DNA of 64,000 bases from Phocaeicola plebeius DSM 17135 (GCF_000187895.1 NZ_DS990134.1:124001-188000); one strand, 5' to 3'. Shown: positions 9,228-18,997, numbered from the stretch's first letter. Notes: generated by a model from the sequence alone, not told the origin. A program made the numbers and translations.

Positions 9228-9250
9228 ATGATTAGGGTTGTTGTTACAAG

Positions 9251-10963
9251 CTAATGTGACAGCGATTGCTGGTATTGATAGAATGCTTCTGCACCAATTC
9301 TTTTAATGGTCATGGATTGGTCGGATGGGATATATCCCACAGACTTCGCATACTCTTTCCAGAGTTTGATGAGTTCTTTCAGTTTTTCCGGATAAACTTC
9401 TGACAGGTCATTCTGTTCGGCCAGGTCTGTTTCCAGGTTATATAATTTCCATGTAGTGCCGTCTCCATGAGGAGGAGTGAGCTGTACGGCTTTCCATTTC
9501 CCTTGTATAACGGCTTTGTCTTCTTTCATTTCAAAACAGAGTGCGTCATTAGAAGTGCGTATAGGCAATGCGTTTGCATCTGTGAGTCTTTGTACAAATG
9601 ATTTTCCGTAAAGAGGAGCCAGTGTAGTGTGGCGATAGGAGGATGGCCGTTGGGTGTGGGTATACTCCAGAATTGTAGGAAATAAGTCGGTCACATGCAG
9701 CAGGGTGGTATGGTCTATACTTCCTTTCTGGCTTATATTCTTTCCCGAAATAATAAGTGGTACGCAGATTCCTCCTTCGTGGGTAGTCATTTTATAAAGG
9801 GAATAAGGTGTGTTGCACACCTCGGCCCAGGCTTCTCCCAATGAAATGAAGGAGTTGGAGTTTCCATAGTTTTCCAGCTGATTGTCATATCGCTCCTGAA
9901 TCACTTCTTTGGTATTGCCCGGATATGATTCCGGCTCCTTAGGGTTAGCTCCATTGTCGCTCATAAACAAGACCAGCGTATTGTCCAGTTTGTGTTCTTT
10001 TTCCAGTTCCTCAAGCACCCGTCCGATGCTGTAGTCTACATATTCTATCATGGAAGCATAGATTTCCATTTTGCGGCTTTGTTCTTTTTGTTGCTCTTTG
10101 CTCAGTTTGTTCCATTGTATACTAGGATTGCTGAGGTCGGTATCAGGAGTTTGTGCAGGGATGAGTCCCATCTGCTTTTGGCGCTCCAATCTGGCAGAAC
10201 GGATGCTGTCGTATCCGCAGTCGTATGTGCCTTTTTCCCGGTCTTTCCATTCGGAGATAATCTGTAAAGGGTCGTGGGGAGCTGTAAAAGCCAGATAGCC
10301 GAAGAACGGCTTGTCTTGAGGACACTTGCGCAGATATTCAATCATTTTGTCAGTATAGTAGCGGGTGGAATAGAAGTCATCGGGAAGCTTGTCTACTTTC
10401 TTTCCGTTGTCCAGGTAAAAAGTGACCGGTTGTTCGCTGTCGGACAAGGCAAATGAGTGGCAGAAATGACCGGCACCTCCCCCTAACATGGTGAAACTCT
10501 GTTCGAATCCGCGTTCGGAAGGGATGTTTCCTTTTTGTGCACCCAGATGCCATTTACCGGCCATGCAAGTGTAATAATTGTTTTCGTGCAGTACTTCGGC
10601 CAGTGTCATTACGCGCTGGTTAATACCCCCTTCGTACCCGGGTTGCATATACTGGTTCTCGGCATGCAGGGGAGGCATGATGCCCAGTCCGTTCTGGTGA
10701 TTGTCCACTCCCGTCAGGAGCATGGCTCTTGTAGGAGCACTTAAAGAAGAGGTATGAAACTGGGTAAAGCGGATGCCTTGCTCTGCCAGTCGGTTGATAT
10801 GGGGTGTCTGTATTTCCCCGCCGAAGGGTTGTGTGTCTGAAAATCCCATGTCGTCTACTACAATGAGTAGTATGTTGGGAGAAACATTCTCGTTAGATGT
10901 GTTTTGTGAGTGAGCTGATAAAGCTGCCAGTCCACTCAGGCTGTATAAAATGTAGCGTTTCAT
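9251..10963 (-). CDS. Exported serine-type sulfatase (arylsulfatase family S1)
   Basis: A 570-residue sulfatase with a signal peptide (about residues 1-19). Landmarks: IVVDDMGFSD with metal-binding Asp37-Asp38, and the signature S75-A-P-T-R followed by AMLLTG, in which Ser75 is the residue converted to formylglycine. A serine there implies activation by an anaerobic sulfatase-maturating enzyme, which is not encoded in this window. Further family motifs are GKWHLG and FMSDNGANP. It would remove sulfate from glycans or aryl sulfates in the periplasm or at the surface; the sequence alone does not show which. It lies 23 bp downstream of the AraC-type regulator on the same strand, so the two are probably co-transcribed. 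Confidence 0.92.
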   Translation of the reverse strand: MKRYILYSLSGLAALSAHSQNTSNENVSPNILLIVVDDMGFSDTQPFGGEIQTPHINRLAEQGIRFTQFHTSSLSAPTRAMLLTGVDNHQNGLGIMPPLHAENQYMQPGYEGGINQRVMTLAEVLHENNYYTCMAGKWHLGAQKGNIPSERGFEQSFTMLGGGAGHFCHSFALSDSEQPVTFYLDNGKKVDKLPDDFYSTRYYTDKMIEYLRKCPQDKPFFGYLAFTAPHDPLQIISEWKDREKGTYDCGYDSIRSARLERQKQMGLIPAQTPDTDLSNPSIQWNKLSKEQQKEQSRKMEIYASMIEYVDYSIGRVLEELEKEHKLDNTLVLFMSDNGANPKEPESYPGNTKEVIQERYDNQLENYGNSNSFISLGEAWAEVCNTPYSLYKMTTHEGGICVPLIISGKNISQKGSIDHTTLLHVTDLFPTILEYTHTQRPSSYRHTTLAPLYGKSFVQRLTDANALPIRTSNDALCFEMKEDKAVIQGKWKAVQLTPPHGDGTTWKLYNLETDLAEQNDLSEVYPEKLKELIKLWKEYAKSVGYIPSDQSMTIKRIGAEAFYQYQQSLSH

Positions 10964-10986
10964 AAGTAAAAAAGTTTAAGTCTATG

Positions 10987-11895
10987 TTATTTCTCATCTT
11001 GACTGCTGTTGCGATATTCTGTAGGTGTCATTCCTAAGTATTTTTTTACGTATTGTGCAAAAAACGACACATTGGGGAATTCAAAATCCACAGAAATTTC
11101 CTTAATGCTTTTGTTGGAATGCCTCAGTTCAGGAATGATATGTTCAATGGCATTCTCATGAATCAGCGTCAATGCATTTTTCCCGCTGATTTGCTTGACG
11201 ATGCGCGACAGATACTTCGGCGAGTAACAGAATAAGTCGGCATAATAAGTCAATGTACGGTGTTTACCGTTGTCGGCTGTTAGCGCTTCCATGAATTGCT
11301 TGAAGATGAAGTCGGGTTGTTTGACAGGAGTGTGATATCCTTGCTTTTCTTTTTCAATAGACTTGCGGGTGGTTTCGGCCACCATCTCGCCATAAAAGGC
11401 TGAAGCAATGTGCAGCAGAATCTCTTTCTGGTATTTGTCGGGCGGAGTCTGTATCTTGTCCTCTATCAGTTTCAGGTACTGGTGAAACGTTTCGTTCCGG
11501 TTTTTTCCAAAATGCTTGATGGGGTTTTCCTGTATGTAACATATCGATTTCCAGCTGTATTTCTGAGTCTGGGTCAGCCGTTGGATAAAGCGGTTGGAAA
11601 AACAGAATACTTTTACTTTATGGTTGGGACTAGCCATTACCTGACCTATAATCGTATTGGGCAGGCTAATCAGCAGGTCGTTGGCCTGTAAGTGTCGGGT
11701 CACGTTGTTCAGTTCTAATTTTACTTCTCCTTCCTCGCAATAGAGCATCAGAAAAACTTCCAGTTTGACATTCCGGTTTTCCGGGAACACATTCTCCAGG
11801 CGTTCAGTCAGAAACATGTAGTCATCAATATAGCTTTGGGCATCGCAATGTGCCTGAAGCATTTCCATGTGAATATGTCTAATAATCTCTTCCAT
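10987..11895 (-). CDS. AraC-family transcriptional regulator
   Basis: About 302 residues from the ATG at 11895; an in-frame TTG at 11910 is less likely because it overlaps the promoter. The C-terminal 100 residues form the double helix-turn-helix of AraC proteins: the first around YADLFCYSPKYLSRIVKQISG, the second around IKEISVDFEFPNVSFFAQYVKKYLGMTPTEYR. The N-terminal 190 residues would be a cupin-like sensor domain. It is divergent from the RND efflux operon (191 bp between start codons) and upstream of the sulfatase gene on the same strand, so it could control either. The ligand is unknown. Confidence 0.9.
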   Translation of the reverse strand: MEEIIRHIHMEMLQAHCDAQSYIDDYMFLTERLENVFPENRNVKLEVFLMLYCEEGEVKLELNNVTRHLQANDLLISLPNTIIGQVMASPNHKVKVFCFSNRFIQRLTQTQKYSWKSICYIQENPIKHFGKNRNETFHQYLKLIEDKIQTPPDKYQKEILLHIASAFYGEMVAETTRKSIEKEKQGYHTPVKQPDFIFKQFMEALTADNGKHRTLTYYADLFCYSPKYLSRIVKQISGKNALTLIHENAIEHIIPELRHSNKSIKEISVDFEFPNVSFFAQYVKKYLGMTPTEYRNSSQDEK

Positions 11896-11907
11896 AATTC
11901 TTTTTTG

Positions 11908-11915
11908 CAAAGATG
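11908..11915 (-). promoter_or_regulatory. Candidate -7 element of the AraC gene
   Basis: Minus strand CATCTTTG, one mismatch from TAnnTTTG, 13 bp upstream of the AraC ATG. No good -33 TTTG was found at the usual distance. Confidence 0.4.
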
Positions 11916-12055
11916 AAGATTTTTGGTTAAGGTGCTATGTCTTATTTTCTCTCAAGAATGTCTTATTTTCCATATTTCATGATTTTGACGGAAGAGTGGA
12001 GAAAATTGAACATCTCTGTGCGAAAATCGGTTGCCTTCCTTTTTCCCTTGCTTGC

Positions 12056-12063
12056 TACTTTTG
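12056..12063 (+). promoter_or_regulatory. Promoter -7 element of the RND efflux operon
   Basis: TACTTTTG matches TAnnTTTG exactly, 23 bp upstream of the ATG at 12087. A GTTG at 12030-12033 could serve as the -33 element at a slightly long 22-bp spacing. This position rules out an in-frame start at 11937. Confidence 0.6.
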
Positions 12064-12086
12064 CGCGAACAAAAAAAGAAACGAAT

Positions 12087-13196
12087 ATGACGAAAAAGAT
12101 TGGAAAATTAAACGTATGGCTGATGTTGCTGGTTGGCTGTGCGATGGGGATAACTTCCTGTAAGACGGAAACCAAAGAAAACACTCAGAAAGGCTATAAC
12201 CTTGTAACGCTTACAGCAGATACGGATAAGGAAATCATGACTTCGTATTCTGCCTCCATTGAAGGTATGCAGGATATTGATATTTATCCGCAAGTGTCAG
12301 GATATATTGAAAAGTTGAATGTATCCGAAGGAGATGTCGTACGACAGGGAGAAGTCTTGTTTGTGATTGACCAGATTCCTTATAAGGCGGCTTTGGAAAC
12401 GGCAGTTGCCAATGTGGAAGTAGCGAAAGCCAGTCTGGCTACAGCTGAACTTACGTATAAAAGTACAAAGGAACTGTATGCCAAGAAGGTGGTTTCCAGC
12501 TTTAACTTGCAAACAACTGAGAATGAGTATCTGACTGCTAAGGCACAGCTGGCGCAGGCTAAGGCACAGGAGGTGAATGCGCGGAATAACCTTTCTTATA
12601 CGGAAGTAAAAAGCCCCAGCAACGGGGTGATTGGCATGTTGCCGTATCGGGTAGGGGCGCTGGTCAGTTCGAATCTTCCGCAGCCACTGACTACTGTTTC
12701 AGATAATGCTACCATGTATGTCTATTTCTCGATGACTGAAAATCAGCTTTTGGCTTTGGCACGTCAATACGGTACGATTGACAAGGCGGTAGAAAATATG
12801 CCGGCCATTCAGCTTCAGTTGAACGATGGCTCTGTGTACGAAGAAAAGGGAAAGATAGAATCTATCAGTGGCGTGATTGACAAGGAGACGGGTACGGTAG
12901 GTGTGCGTGCGGTATTTCCGAATGCTTCCCGTTTGTTGCACAGTGGGGCATCGGGCAACGTGATGATTCCAAGTGTCTATAAGAAATGTATCGTGATTCC
13001 GCAGGGAGCTACCGTACAGTTGCAGGATAAGATTCTGGCTTATAAGGTGGTAGACGGGAAAGCGGTATCTACTTTGATAAAAGTAGCTCCGGTTAACGAC
13101 GGAAAAGAATACATTGTGCTGGATGGCCTGAAAGCTGGAGATGAGATTGTGGCCGACGGAGCTGGAATGATTCGTGAAGGAACGCAAGTAAAATAA
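12087..13196 (+). CDS. RND efflux periplasmic adaptor (membrane fusion protein) lipoprotein
   Basis: About 369 residues from the ATG at 12087, which gives a lipoprotein signal peptide ending in GITSC; the frame stays open to 11937 but that would bury the signal and the promoter. Domain order: barrel-sandwich half (YPQVSGYIEKLNVSEGDVVRQG), alpha-helical hairpin (about residues 100-170, Ala-rich), second lipoyl half (YTEVKSPSNGVIG), beta-barrel and membrane-proximal domain. It links the inner-membrane pump to the outer-membrane channel. It is the first gene of a three-gene tripartite pump operon, with the pump starting 9 bp downstream of its stop. Confidence 0.93.
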   Translation: MTKKIGKLNVWLMLLVGCAMGITSCKTETKENTQKGYNLVTLTADTDKEIMTSYSASIEGMQDIDIYPQVSGYIEKLNVSEGDVVRQGEVLFVIDQIPYKAALETAVANVEVAKASLATAELTYKSTKELYAKKVVSSFNLQTTENEYLTAKAQLAQAKAQEVNARNNLSYTEVKSPSNGVIGMLPYRVGALVSSNLPQPLTTVSDNATMYVYFSMTENQLLALARQYGTIDKAVENMPAIQLQLNDGSVYEEKGKIESISGVIDKETGTVGVRAVFPNASRLLHSGASGNVMIPSVYKKCIVIPQGATVQLQDKILAYKVVDGKAVSTLIKVAPVNDGKEYIVLDGLKAGDEIVADGAGMIREGTQVK

Positions 13197-13205
13197 CAGA
13201 CGATT

Positions 13206-16200
13206 ATGAAAGGAAATATATTCATTAAGCGGCCGGTGATGGCCCTCTCCATATCGGTCTTGATTCTGATAGTGGGATTTATATCACTTTATACACTTCC
13301 TGTGGAACAATATCCTGACATTGCTCCGCCTACCGTGCGTGTGGAAGCCACTTATACCGGTGCCAATGCCGATGCGGTGATGAACAGTGTCATCATGCCG
13401 CTGGAAGAGAGTATCAACGGGGTAGAAAACATGATATACATTACCTCTACGGCTACCAATGCGGGTACAGCCGAAATCCTGGTGTATTTCAAGCAGGGGA
13501 CCGACCCGGATATGGCAGCGGTGAATGTGCAGAACCGTGTGTCTGCCGCACAAGGTCTGCTGCCTTCCGAAGTAACTGCTATTGGCGTCAGCACCATGAA
13601 ACGCCAGAACAGCTTCCTTCAGATTAACAGTCTTATCAGCCCCGACAAGCGTTATGATGAAACCTTCCTGGCCAACTACCTTGACATCAATGTGATTCCT
13701 CAGGTAAAACGTATTCAGGGCGTAGGCGACGTGCAGCTGATGGGAGATACTTACAGTATGCGTATTTGGATGAAACCCGACAAAATGGCACAATACGGAC
13801 TGGTTCCTTCTGATGTGACAGCCGTATTAGGTGAGCAGAACACGGAAGCACCTACGGGCTCATTGGGTGAAAGTTCGGACAATGTGTTTCAGTACACCAT
13901 GAAGTACAAAGGTCGTCTGAAGAGCGTGGAAGAATTTGAAAACATGGTCATACGTTCGCAAAAAGACGGGTCCGTGCTTCGGGTAAAAGATATTGCGGAA
14001 GTAGAACTGGGGCGTGAGTCCTATAGTTTCCATGGCGAAGCAGATGGAGTTCCGGGAGTTACTTTCATGGTCTTCCAGGTGGCTGGTGCCAATGCTACGG
14101 CTGTAAACCAGGAAATCTCCGACTTGCTGGATGATATTTCAAAAGATCTTCCGGAGGGAACGGAGTTTATTCAGATGATGAGTGTGAACGACTTCCTTTT
14201 TGCTTCTATCGACAATGTGGTTGAAACCCTGGTGATAGCCATTATCCTGGTAGTGTTGGTGGTTTACTTCTTCTTGCATGATTTCAAGAGTACCTTGATT
14301 CCTTCCATTTCCATCATTGTGTCACTGATTGGTACGTTTGCCTTCCTGTCGGTAGCCGGATTCAGTATCAATATCCTGACCTTGTTTGCCCTTGTGCTGG
14401 CCATCGGTACTGTGGTGGATGATGCGATTATTGTAGTGGAAGCCGTACAGGCCAAATTTGATGTGGGGTATCGCTCGTCTTATCTTGCCACAAAGGATGC
14501 CATGAGTGATGTGACGATGGCCGTTGTGTCGTGTACCTTTGTCTTTATGGCTGTATTTATTCCGGTGACTTTCATGGGAGGAACTTCCGGTGTGTTCTAC
14601 ACTCAGTTTGGTATTACGATGGCGGTGGCTGTGGGACTCTCCTGTATTAATGCCTTGACGCTCTGTCCGGCTTTGTGCGCCATGATGATGAAAGCTTCTG
14701 ACACGGAGAAAAGCATCAAGAGCTTCAGCGGTCGTATCCGTGCGGCTTATACCGTGTCATTTAATACGATGCTGGGTAAATACAAGAAAGGACTGATGTT
14801 CTTCTTCCATCATCGGTGGACTGTATGGGCTTCACTGGGTGTTGCCACTGTATTGCTGGTATATCTGATGTCGACTACCAAGACCGGACTGGTGCCTCAG
14901 GAAGACCAGGGAACCATGATGATTAATATCAGTACCTCACCTGGTAACTCTTTGGCTGAAACCAATAAGGTGATGGACAAGGTGCAGGATATATTGAAAG
15001 CCACTCCGGAGATAGAGCATTATTCGCGTATCACGGGATATGGATTGATTTCCGGGCAGGGAACGTCATACGGTACGGTCATCATCCGCTTGTATCACTG
15101 GGATGAACGAAAAGGAAAGGAACATTCGGTAGAAGCTGTCATGAAGCGCCTGAATGCCCAGTTCAGCGAGATAAAGGAGGCGCAGGTATTCTGTTTCCAG
15201 CCTGCCATGATTCCGGGATACGGAACCGGTAATGCGGTGGAACTTTATATGGAGGACAAAACGGGAGGCGACATGCAGCCGTTCTATGAGTCCGTACAGA
15301 AATTTATCATGACCCTTAATGAGCGTCCGGAAGTGGCAATGGCTTATAGTTCATACGCCATGAACTTTCCTCAGATTGCGGTGGATGTAGATGCAGCTAA
15401 ATGCAAGCGTGCCGGAATCAGTCCGAGTGATGTGCTCGATGTGGTGGGAGCCTATTGTGGAGGTTCGTACGTATCTAATTACAATAAGTATGGAAAGGTA
15501 TACCGTGTCATGATTCAGGCTTCACCCGGTGCCCGTTTGAATCAGCATGCACTGGACAACATGTTTGTGCGTAATGGAACGGAGATGGCACCGGTCAGCC
15601 AGTTTGTGACGCTGCGTTCTGTCTTAGGTCCGGAAATTGCCAAGCGTTTCAACTTGTATAATACGATTGATGTGAATGTGAACGTGGCCGAGGGATATTC
15701 CACAGGTGAAGTCCAGAAAGCCATTAAGGAGGTTGCAGCACAGGTACTTCCTTCCGGCTACGGTTATGAATATGGAGGTATGGCACGTGAGGAAGCCAGC
15801 AGCGGAGGAGCACAGACCGTCTTTATCTATACCCTCTGCGTGGTATTGATTTACCTGATTCTGTCTTGCTTGTATGAAAGTTTCCTGGTGCCGCTGGCCG
15901 TGATTCTGTCCGTACCTTTCGGATTGATGGGAAGCTTCCTGTTTGCCCGTGTGGCAGGGTTGGAGAACAATATCTACCTGCAGACCGGTGCCATCATGTT
16001 GATTGGTTTGCTGGCTAAAACAGCCATCTTGATTACAGAGTATGCCATTGAACGCCGTCGTAAGGGTATGGGTATTATCTCTTCTGCTTACTCGGCAGCT
16101 CAGGCCCGTTTCCGTCCTATTATCATGACCGTCTTGTGTATGATTTTCGGTATGCTTCCGTTGATGTTCTCATCCGGTGCCGGAGCAAACGGAAACAGTT

Positions 16201-16397
16201 CATTGGCCACGGGTGTAGTAGGAGGTATGCTGATTGGTACGTTGGCCCTGCTCTTTGTGGTTCCGATTTTCTTTGTGGTGTTCGAATATCTTCAGGAAAA
16301 ATTGCGTGGCCCTATGCAGAAGGAACCCGACCAGCAGATTCTATATGAGAAGGAACAGACCTTGATTGAGAAAAGTGCCTTTAACACAGAAAAGTAA
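13206..16397 (+). CDS. RND multidrug efflux pump, inner-membrane subunit (HAE1 type)
   Basis: A 1063-residue AcrB-like pump, full length for the family. Visible: N-terminal helix FIKRPVMALSISVLILIVG, two large periplasmic loops, and twelve predicted membrane segments. The proton-relay aspartates lie in GTVVDDAIIVVEAV of the fourth segment, and the second half has the matching GLLAKTAILITEYA helix. It expels hydrophobic compounds driven by the proton gradient. Substrates cannot be read from the sequence. The stop codon abuts the ATG of the outer-membrane channel gene with no gap. Confidence 0.95.
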   Translation: MKGNIFIKRPVMALSISVLILIVGFISLYTLPVEQYPDIAPPTVRVEATYTGANADAVMNSVIMPLEESINGVENMIYITSTATNAGTAEILVYFKQGTDPDMAAVNVQNRVSAAQGLLPSEVTAIGVSTMKRQNSFLQINSLISPDKRYDETFLANYLDINVIPQVKRIQGVGDVQLMGDTYSMRIWMKPDKMAQYGLVPSDVTAVLGEQNTEAPTGSLGESSDNVFQYTMKYKGRLKSVEEFENMVIRSQKDGSVLRVKDIAEVELGRESYSFHGEADGVPGVTFMVFQVAGANATAVNQEISDLLDDISKDLPEGTEFIQMMSVNDFLFASIDNVVETLVIAIILVVLVVYFFLHDFKSTLIPSISIIVSLIGTFAFLSVAGFSINILTLFALVLAIGTVVDDAIIVVEAVQAKFDVGYRSSYLATKDAMSDVTMAVVSCTFVFMAVFIPVTFMGGTSGVFYTQFGITMAVAVGLSCINALTLCPALCAMMMKASDTEKSIKSFSGRIRAAYTVSFNTMLGKYKKGLMFFFHHRWTVWASLGVATVLLVYLMSTTKTGLVPQEDQGTMMINISTSPGNSLAETNKVMDKVQDILKATPEIEHYSRITGYGLISGQGTSYGTVIIRLYHWDERKGKEHSVEAVMKRLNAQFSEIKEAQVFCFQPAMIPGYGTGNAVELYMEDKTGGDMQPFYESVQKFIMTLNERPEVAMAYSSYAMNFPQIAVDVDAAKCKRAGISPSDVLDVVGAYCGGSYVSNYNKYGKVYRVMIQASPGARLNQHALDNMFVRNGTEMAPVSQFVTLRSVLGPEIAKRFNLYNTIDVNVNVAEGYSTGEVQKAIKEVAAQVLPSGYGYEYGGMAREEASSGGAQTVFIYTLCVVLIYLILSCLYESFLVPLAVILSVPFGLMGSFLFARVAGLENNIYLQTGAIMLIGLLAKTAILITEYAIERRRKGMGIISSAYSAAQARFRPIIMTVLCMIFGMLPLMFSSGAGANGNSSLATGVVGGMLIGTLALLFVVPIFFVVFEYLQEKLRGPMQKEPDQQILYEKEQTLIEKSAFNTEK

Positions 16398-17774
16398 ATG
16401 AACAATATGAATACATCAAAGATAATCGCATGTGGCGCAACGCTCTTGCTGAGCAGTTGCGGAATATATACCAGCTATAAACCGCAGACCTCGGTTCCCG
16501 AGAACTTGTACGGCGAAGAGGTCACAGTTTCCGATACGGCAAGTATCGGAAACATTCACTGGCGGGATTTCTTTACCGATCCTTATTTACAGGATTTGAT
16601 TGAAAAGGGGCTGGCACAGAATACAGATGTGCAGACAGCCAGTCTGCGTGTGGAAGAAGCGAAGGCTTCTTTGCTTTCGGCCAAACTGGCTTTTCTTCCT
16701 TCCTTTGCTCTTTCTCCGCAAGGAGGCGTCAATACAGTGGAAGGCAGCAAGGCTTCACACACCTATACGCTTCCGGTGACGGCCAGTTGGGAGCTGGACA
16801 TTTTCGGGAAACTGCGTAATGCCAAACGTCAGGCTAAATCTGCTTATCTGCAAAGTGAAGATTATAAGCAGGCAGTATACTCCAGCCTGATAGCCAATAT
16901 CGCGAATACATATTACACGTTATTGATGCTCGATGAGCAACTGGAGATTTCCCGTCAAACAGCCGATACGTGGAAGGAAACCGTGGAGTCTACGCAGGCT
17001 CTGATGGATGCGGGACAGGCCGATGAGGCTGCCGTTTCACAGATGAGGGCTACTTATTATGAGGTGGAAAATTCAGTGATGGATTTGGAAGAACAGATTA
17101 ACCAGGTGGAAAACAGTCTGTCTTTGCTGCTGGCAGAAACACCGCATAAGATGGCGAGGGGAAAACTTTCCGGTCAACAGTTCACTTCACGTCTGTCTGT
17201 GGGAGTTCCACTTCAGATGCTTTCCAACCGTCCGGACGTGCGTATGGCCGAACGTGACCTGGAACAAGCGTTTTATGTGACTAATCAGGCCAATTCAGCC
17301 TTTTATCCGTCCATAACCTTAAGTGGAAGTGCCGGATGGACAAATTCGGTGGGCGGACTGATTACCAATCCGGGCAAGTTTGTTACCTCAGCCTTGGCTT
17401 CACTGACGCAGCCGCTGTTTAACAGAGGGACATTGATTGCCCGCCGGCGCATTGCCAAGGCACAGCAGGAAGAGGCTCTTCTGGCTTTTGAGCAAAAGTT
17501 GCTGGATGCCGGTACGGAAGTGAACGAAGCGCTGGTGTCTTATCAGATAAGCAAAAGGAAAAAAGATAATTACGAAAATCAGGTGGCTGCCCTGGAAAAG
17601 GCCTTCACCAGTACGTCACTGCTGATGCAGCATGGCAATACTACTTATCTGGAAGTGCTGACTGCCCGGCAGACGTTGTTAAATGCCCAGCTCTCTCAAA
17701 CCGCTAACTGTTTCAAGGAGATACAAAGCCTTATCAACTTGTATCAGGCGCTGGGTGGAGGACAGCATATTTAG
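16398..17774 (+). CDS. Outer-membrane efflux channel lipoprotein (TolC/NodT family)
   Basis: A 458-residue outer-membrane factor with lipobox LLLSSC and then GIYTSYK. It has two repeats of coiled-coil helices and strands as in TolC/OprM: ITLSGSAGWTNS and the NRPDVRMAERDLEQA helix are typical of the NodT group. It completes the tripartite pump encoded by the two upstream genes. Translation may start at Met1 or Met4 (MNNMNTSK). The gene converges with the CBM9-like gene; the intergenic region holds a long inverted repeat. Confidence 0.93.
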   Translation: MNNMNTSKIIACGATLLLSSCGIYTSYKPQTSVPENLYGEEVTVSDTASIGNIHWRDFFTDPYLQDLIEKGLAQNTDVQTASLRVEEAKASLLSAKLAFLPSFALSPQGGVNTVEGSKASHTYTLPVTASWELDIFGKLRNAKRQAKSAYLQSEDYKQAVYSSLIANIANTYYTLLMLDEQLEISRQTADTWKETVESTQALMDAGQADEAAVSQMRATYYEVENSVMDLEEQINQVENSLSLLLAETPHKMARGKLSGQQFTSRLSVGVPLQMLSNRPDVRMAERDLEQAFYVTNQANSAFYPSITLSGSAGWTNSVGGLITNPGKFVTSALASLTQPLFNRGTLIARRRIAKAQQEEALLAFEQKLLDAGTEVNEALVSYQISKRKKDNYENQVAALEKAFTSTSLLMQHGNTTYLEVLTARQTLLNAQLSQTANCFKEIQSLINLYQALGGGQHI

Positions 17775-17807
17775 TTCTCTTTTTTTAGTTTCTATTGTGT
17801 TTGCAGG

Positions 17808-17904
17808 CGAATGTTGCTTGACTGTTTTTCCTCTTTTCTCTCTCTCATACTTATATTCATTTTTTGTATTCATACCCTGAGAGGAAAACAGTCAAGGACA
17901 TTCG
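17808..17904. repeat. Long imperfect inverted repeat between convergent genes
   Basis: Arms at 17808-17833 and 17881-17904 share CGAATGT, CTTGACTGTTTT and CCTC in inverted orientation with two small gaps. They are separated by a 47-bp pyrimidine-rich loop. It may act as a bidirectional terminator for the channel gene and the CBM9-like gene, although neither side has a clean T-run immediately next to the stem. Confidence 0.6.
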
Positions 17905-17929
17905 TTCTTGTTTTTATTGGGTCAGTTTC

Positions 17930-18589
17930 TTATTCAAACAGAATCTTGCCGAAGAATTCCGGACAATGAAAACAAGGTTCCGGCAAGTCTATCTTGTTCC
18001 ATGACAGGAAATGCGGGGTATGCTGCTTGTCGCCGCATTTGTAGAAATTGGCACGCGCAGTCATTCCTTTGAAACCTTTGAGCTGATGACGGAAAAATGC
18101 TTCCTTTGGGATGCAAAGGGCCAGTTGCCAGCTGCATTCTCCCATACGTTCTTCAAAAGGAGCTTTGTCGAGCGAGGTCCAGCGGTCTACTTTTCGGGTG
18201 ATTTCCAATGGTGCATGAGGTCTGTCGCCCGGTCTTCCGCCGCCGATAAGCAAGGTACCTCCACAGTTGCATTCAAAGTTGTAGTAGATATTTTCTTCCT
18301 GGTCTTCGGGAAGCTGGAAGAAGAACTCACAACAGGAGTCTTCCCATACTCTGCCGTTGTCTTCCGCTGCTACGGCACGTATGCTTTCTTCCTTGACGCG
18401 GTAGTTCAATAAAATAGCCTCTCCTGTGTGAGCCATGCGGAATTCCACCTCAGGGCGGTAAGGATAGGCGTTCCAGTTTACACAGTCGATGGCCTGAAAT
18501 TCAATATGGTTTTCATCGAGCAATGCCGGAATGTCTTTTGCGGGAACAAGCGAATGTCCCGTAATTTCATGTACATGTAATTCTTTCAT
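17930..18589 (-). CDS. CBM9-like carbohydrate-binding domain protein
   Basis: A 219-residue protein with no signal peptide, so probably cytoplasmic. It resembles the CBM9-like proteins of Bacteroidetes: VEFRMAHTGEAILLNYRVKEESIRA, WEDSCCEFFFQ (the 'D-S-V/C-E-F-F' motif of this fold), YYNFECNCGGTLLIG and a C-terminal ARANFYKCGD...HFLSWN segment. In enzymes such domains bind sugar chain ends, but these stand-alone proteins have no established function. It begins 31 bp after the stop of the YqaE-like gene on the same strand. Confidence 0.8.
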   Translation of the reverse strand: MKELHVHEITGHSLVPAKDIPALLDENHIEFQAIDCVNWNAYPYRPEVEFRMAHTGEAILLNYRVKEESIRAVAAEDNGRVWEDSCCEFFFQLPEDQEENIYYNFECNCGGTLLIGGGRPGDRPHAPLEITRKVDRWTSLDKAPFEERMGECSWQLALCIPKEAFFRHQLKGFKGMTARANFYKCGDKQHTPHFLSWNKIDLPEPCFHCPEFFGKILFE

Positions 18590-18620
18590 AATGTTTCTTT
18601 ATTTAGGAATAGAGTTAGAT

Positions 18621-18773
18621 TTAGTTCTTGTTGAGGATAATCAGGGCACCGATTACGCCCGGAATCCATCCACACAGGGTAAGGATGAAGACAATCAGTA
18701 CCGATCCGCAGCCTTTGTCAATTACGGCAAGAGGCGGAAAAATAATGGAGAGAATCACTCTGATTAATGACAT
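18621..18773 (-). CDS. YqaE/Pmp3-family small membrane protein
   Basis: A 50-residue protein read on the minus strand from the ATG at 18773. It consists of two hydrophobic helices: VILSIIFPPLAVIDKGCG and VFILTLCGWIPGVIGALIIL. The FPPLAV and LCGWIPGVIGA blocks are the hallmark of the Pmp3/YqaE (UPF0057) family, usually linked to membrane potential or stress. Its length is normal for the family. A possible -7 element (TAACTTTC, minus strand 18801-18808) precedes it with a TTG 20 bp further upstream. It is probably co-transcribed with the CBM9-like gene. Confidence 0.9.
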   Translation of the reverse strand: MSLIRVILSIIFPPLAVIDKGCGSVLIVFILTLCGWIPGVIGALIILNKN

Positions 18774-18997
18774 TTCTGTATCGTTTTTAGAAATTTGCAG
18801 GAAAGTTATTGAAAAGATTCGGAACTGGCAATAATTTGTGCCAGATTCAAAAACATTCTTTGTTTTTAGTTGTTATTTATAATAGAAAAGCATGAAACTA
18901 TAAACATATCTCTGAACCTGTTCTGGTTTTTATCTCTATTCGTTTCTCTGATGTCTTTATGGCTTGATTCTTTTTTAATGTTTTTATCTTATTAATT

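Noticed and set aside
17930..18589. CBM9-like protein as an exported glycan enzyme
   Set aside because: No signal peptide or catalytic module is present; it is a single stand-alone domain.
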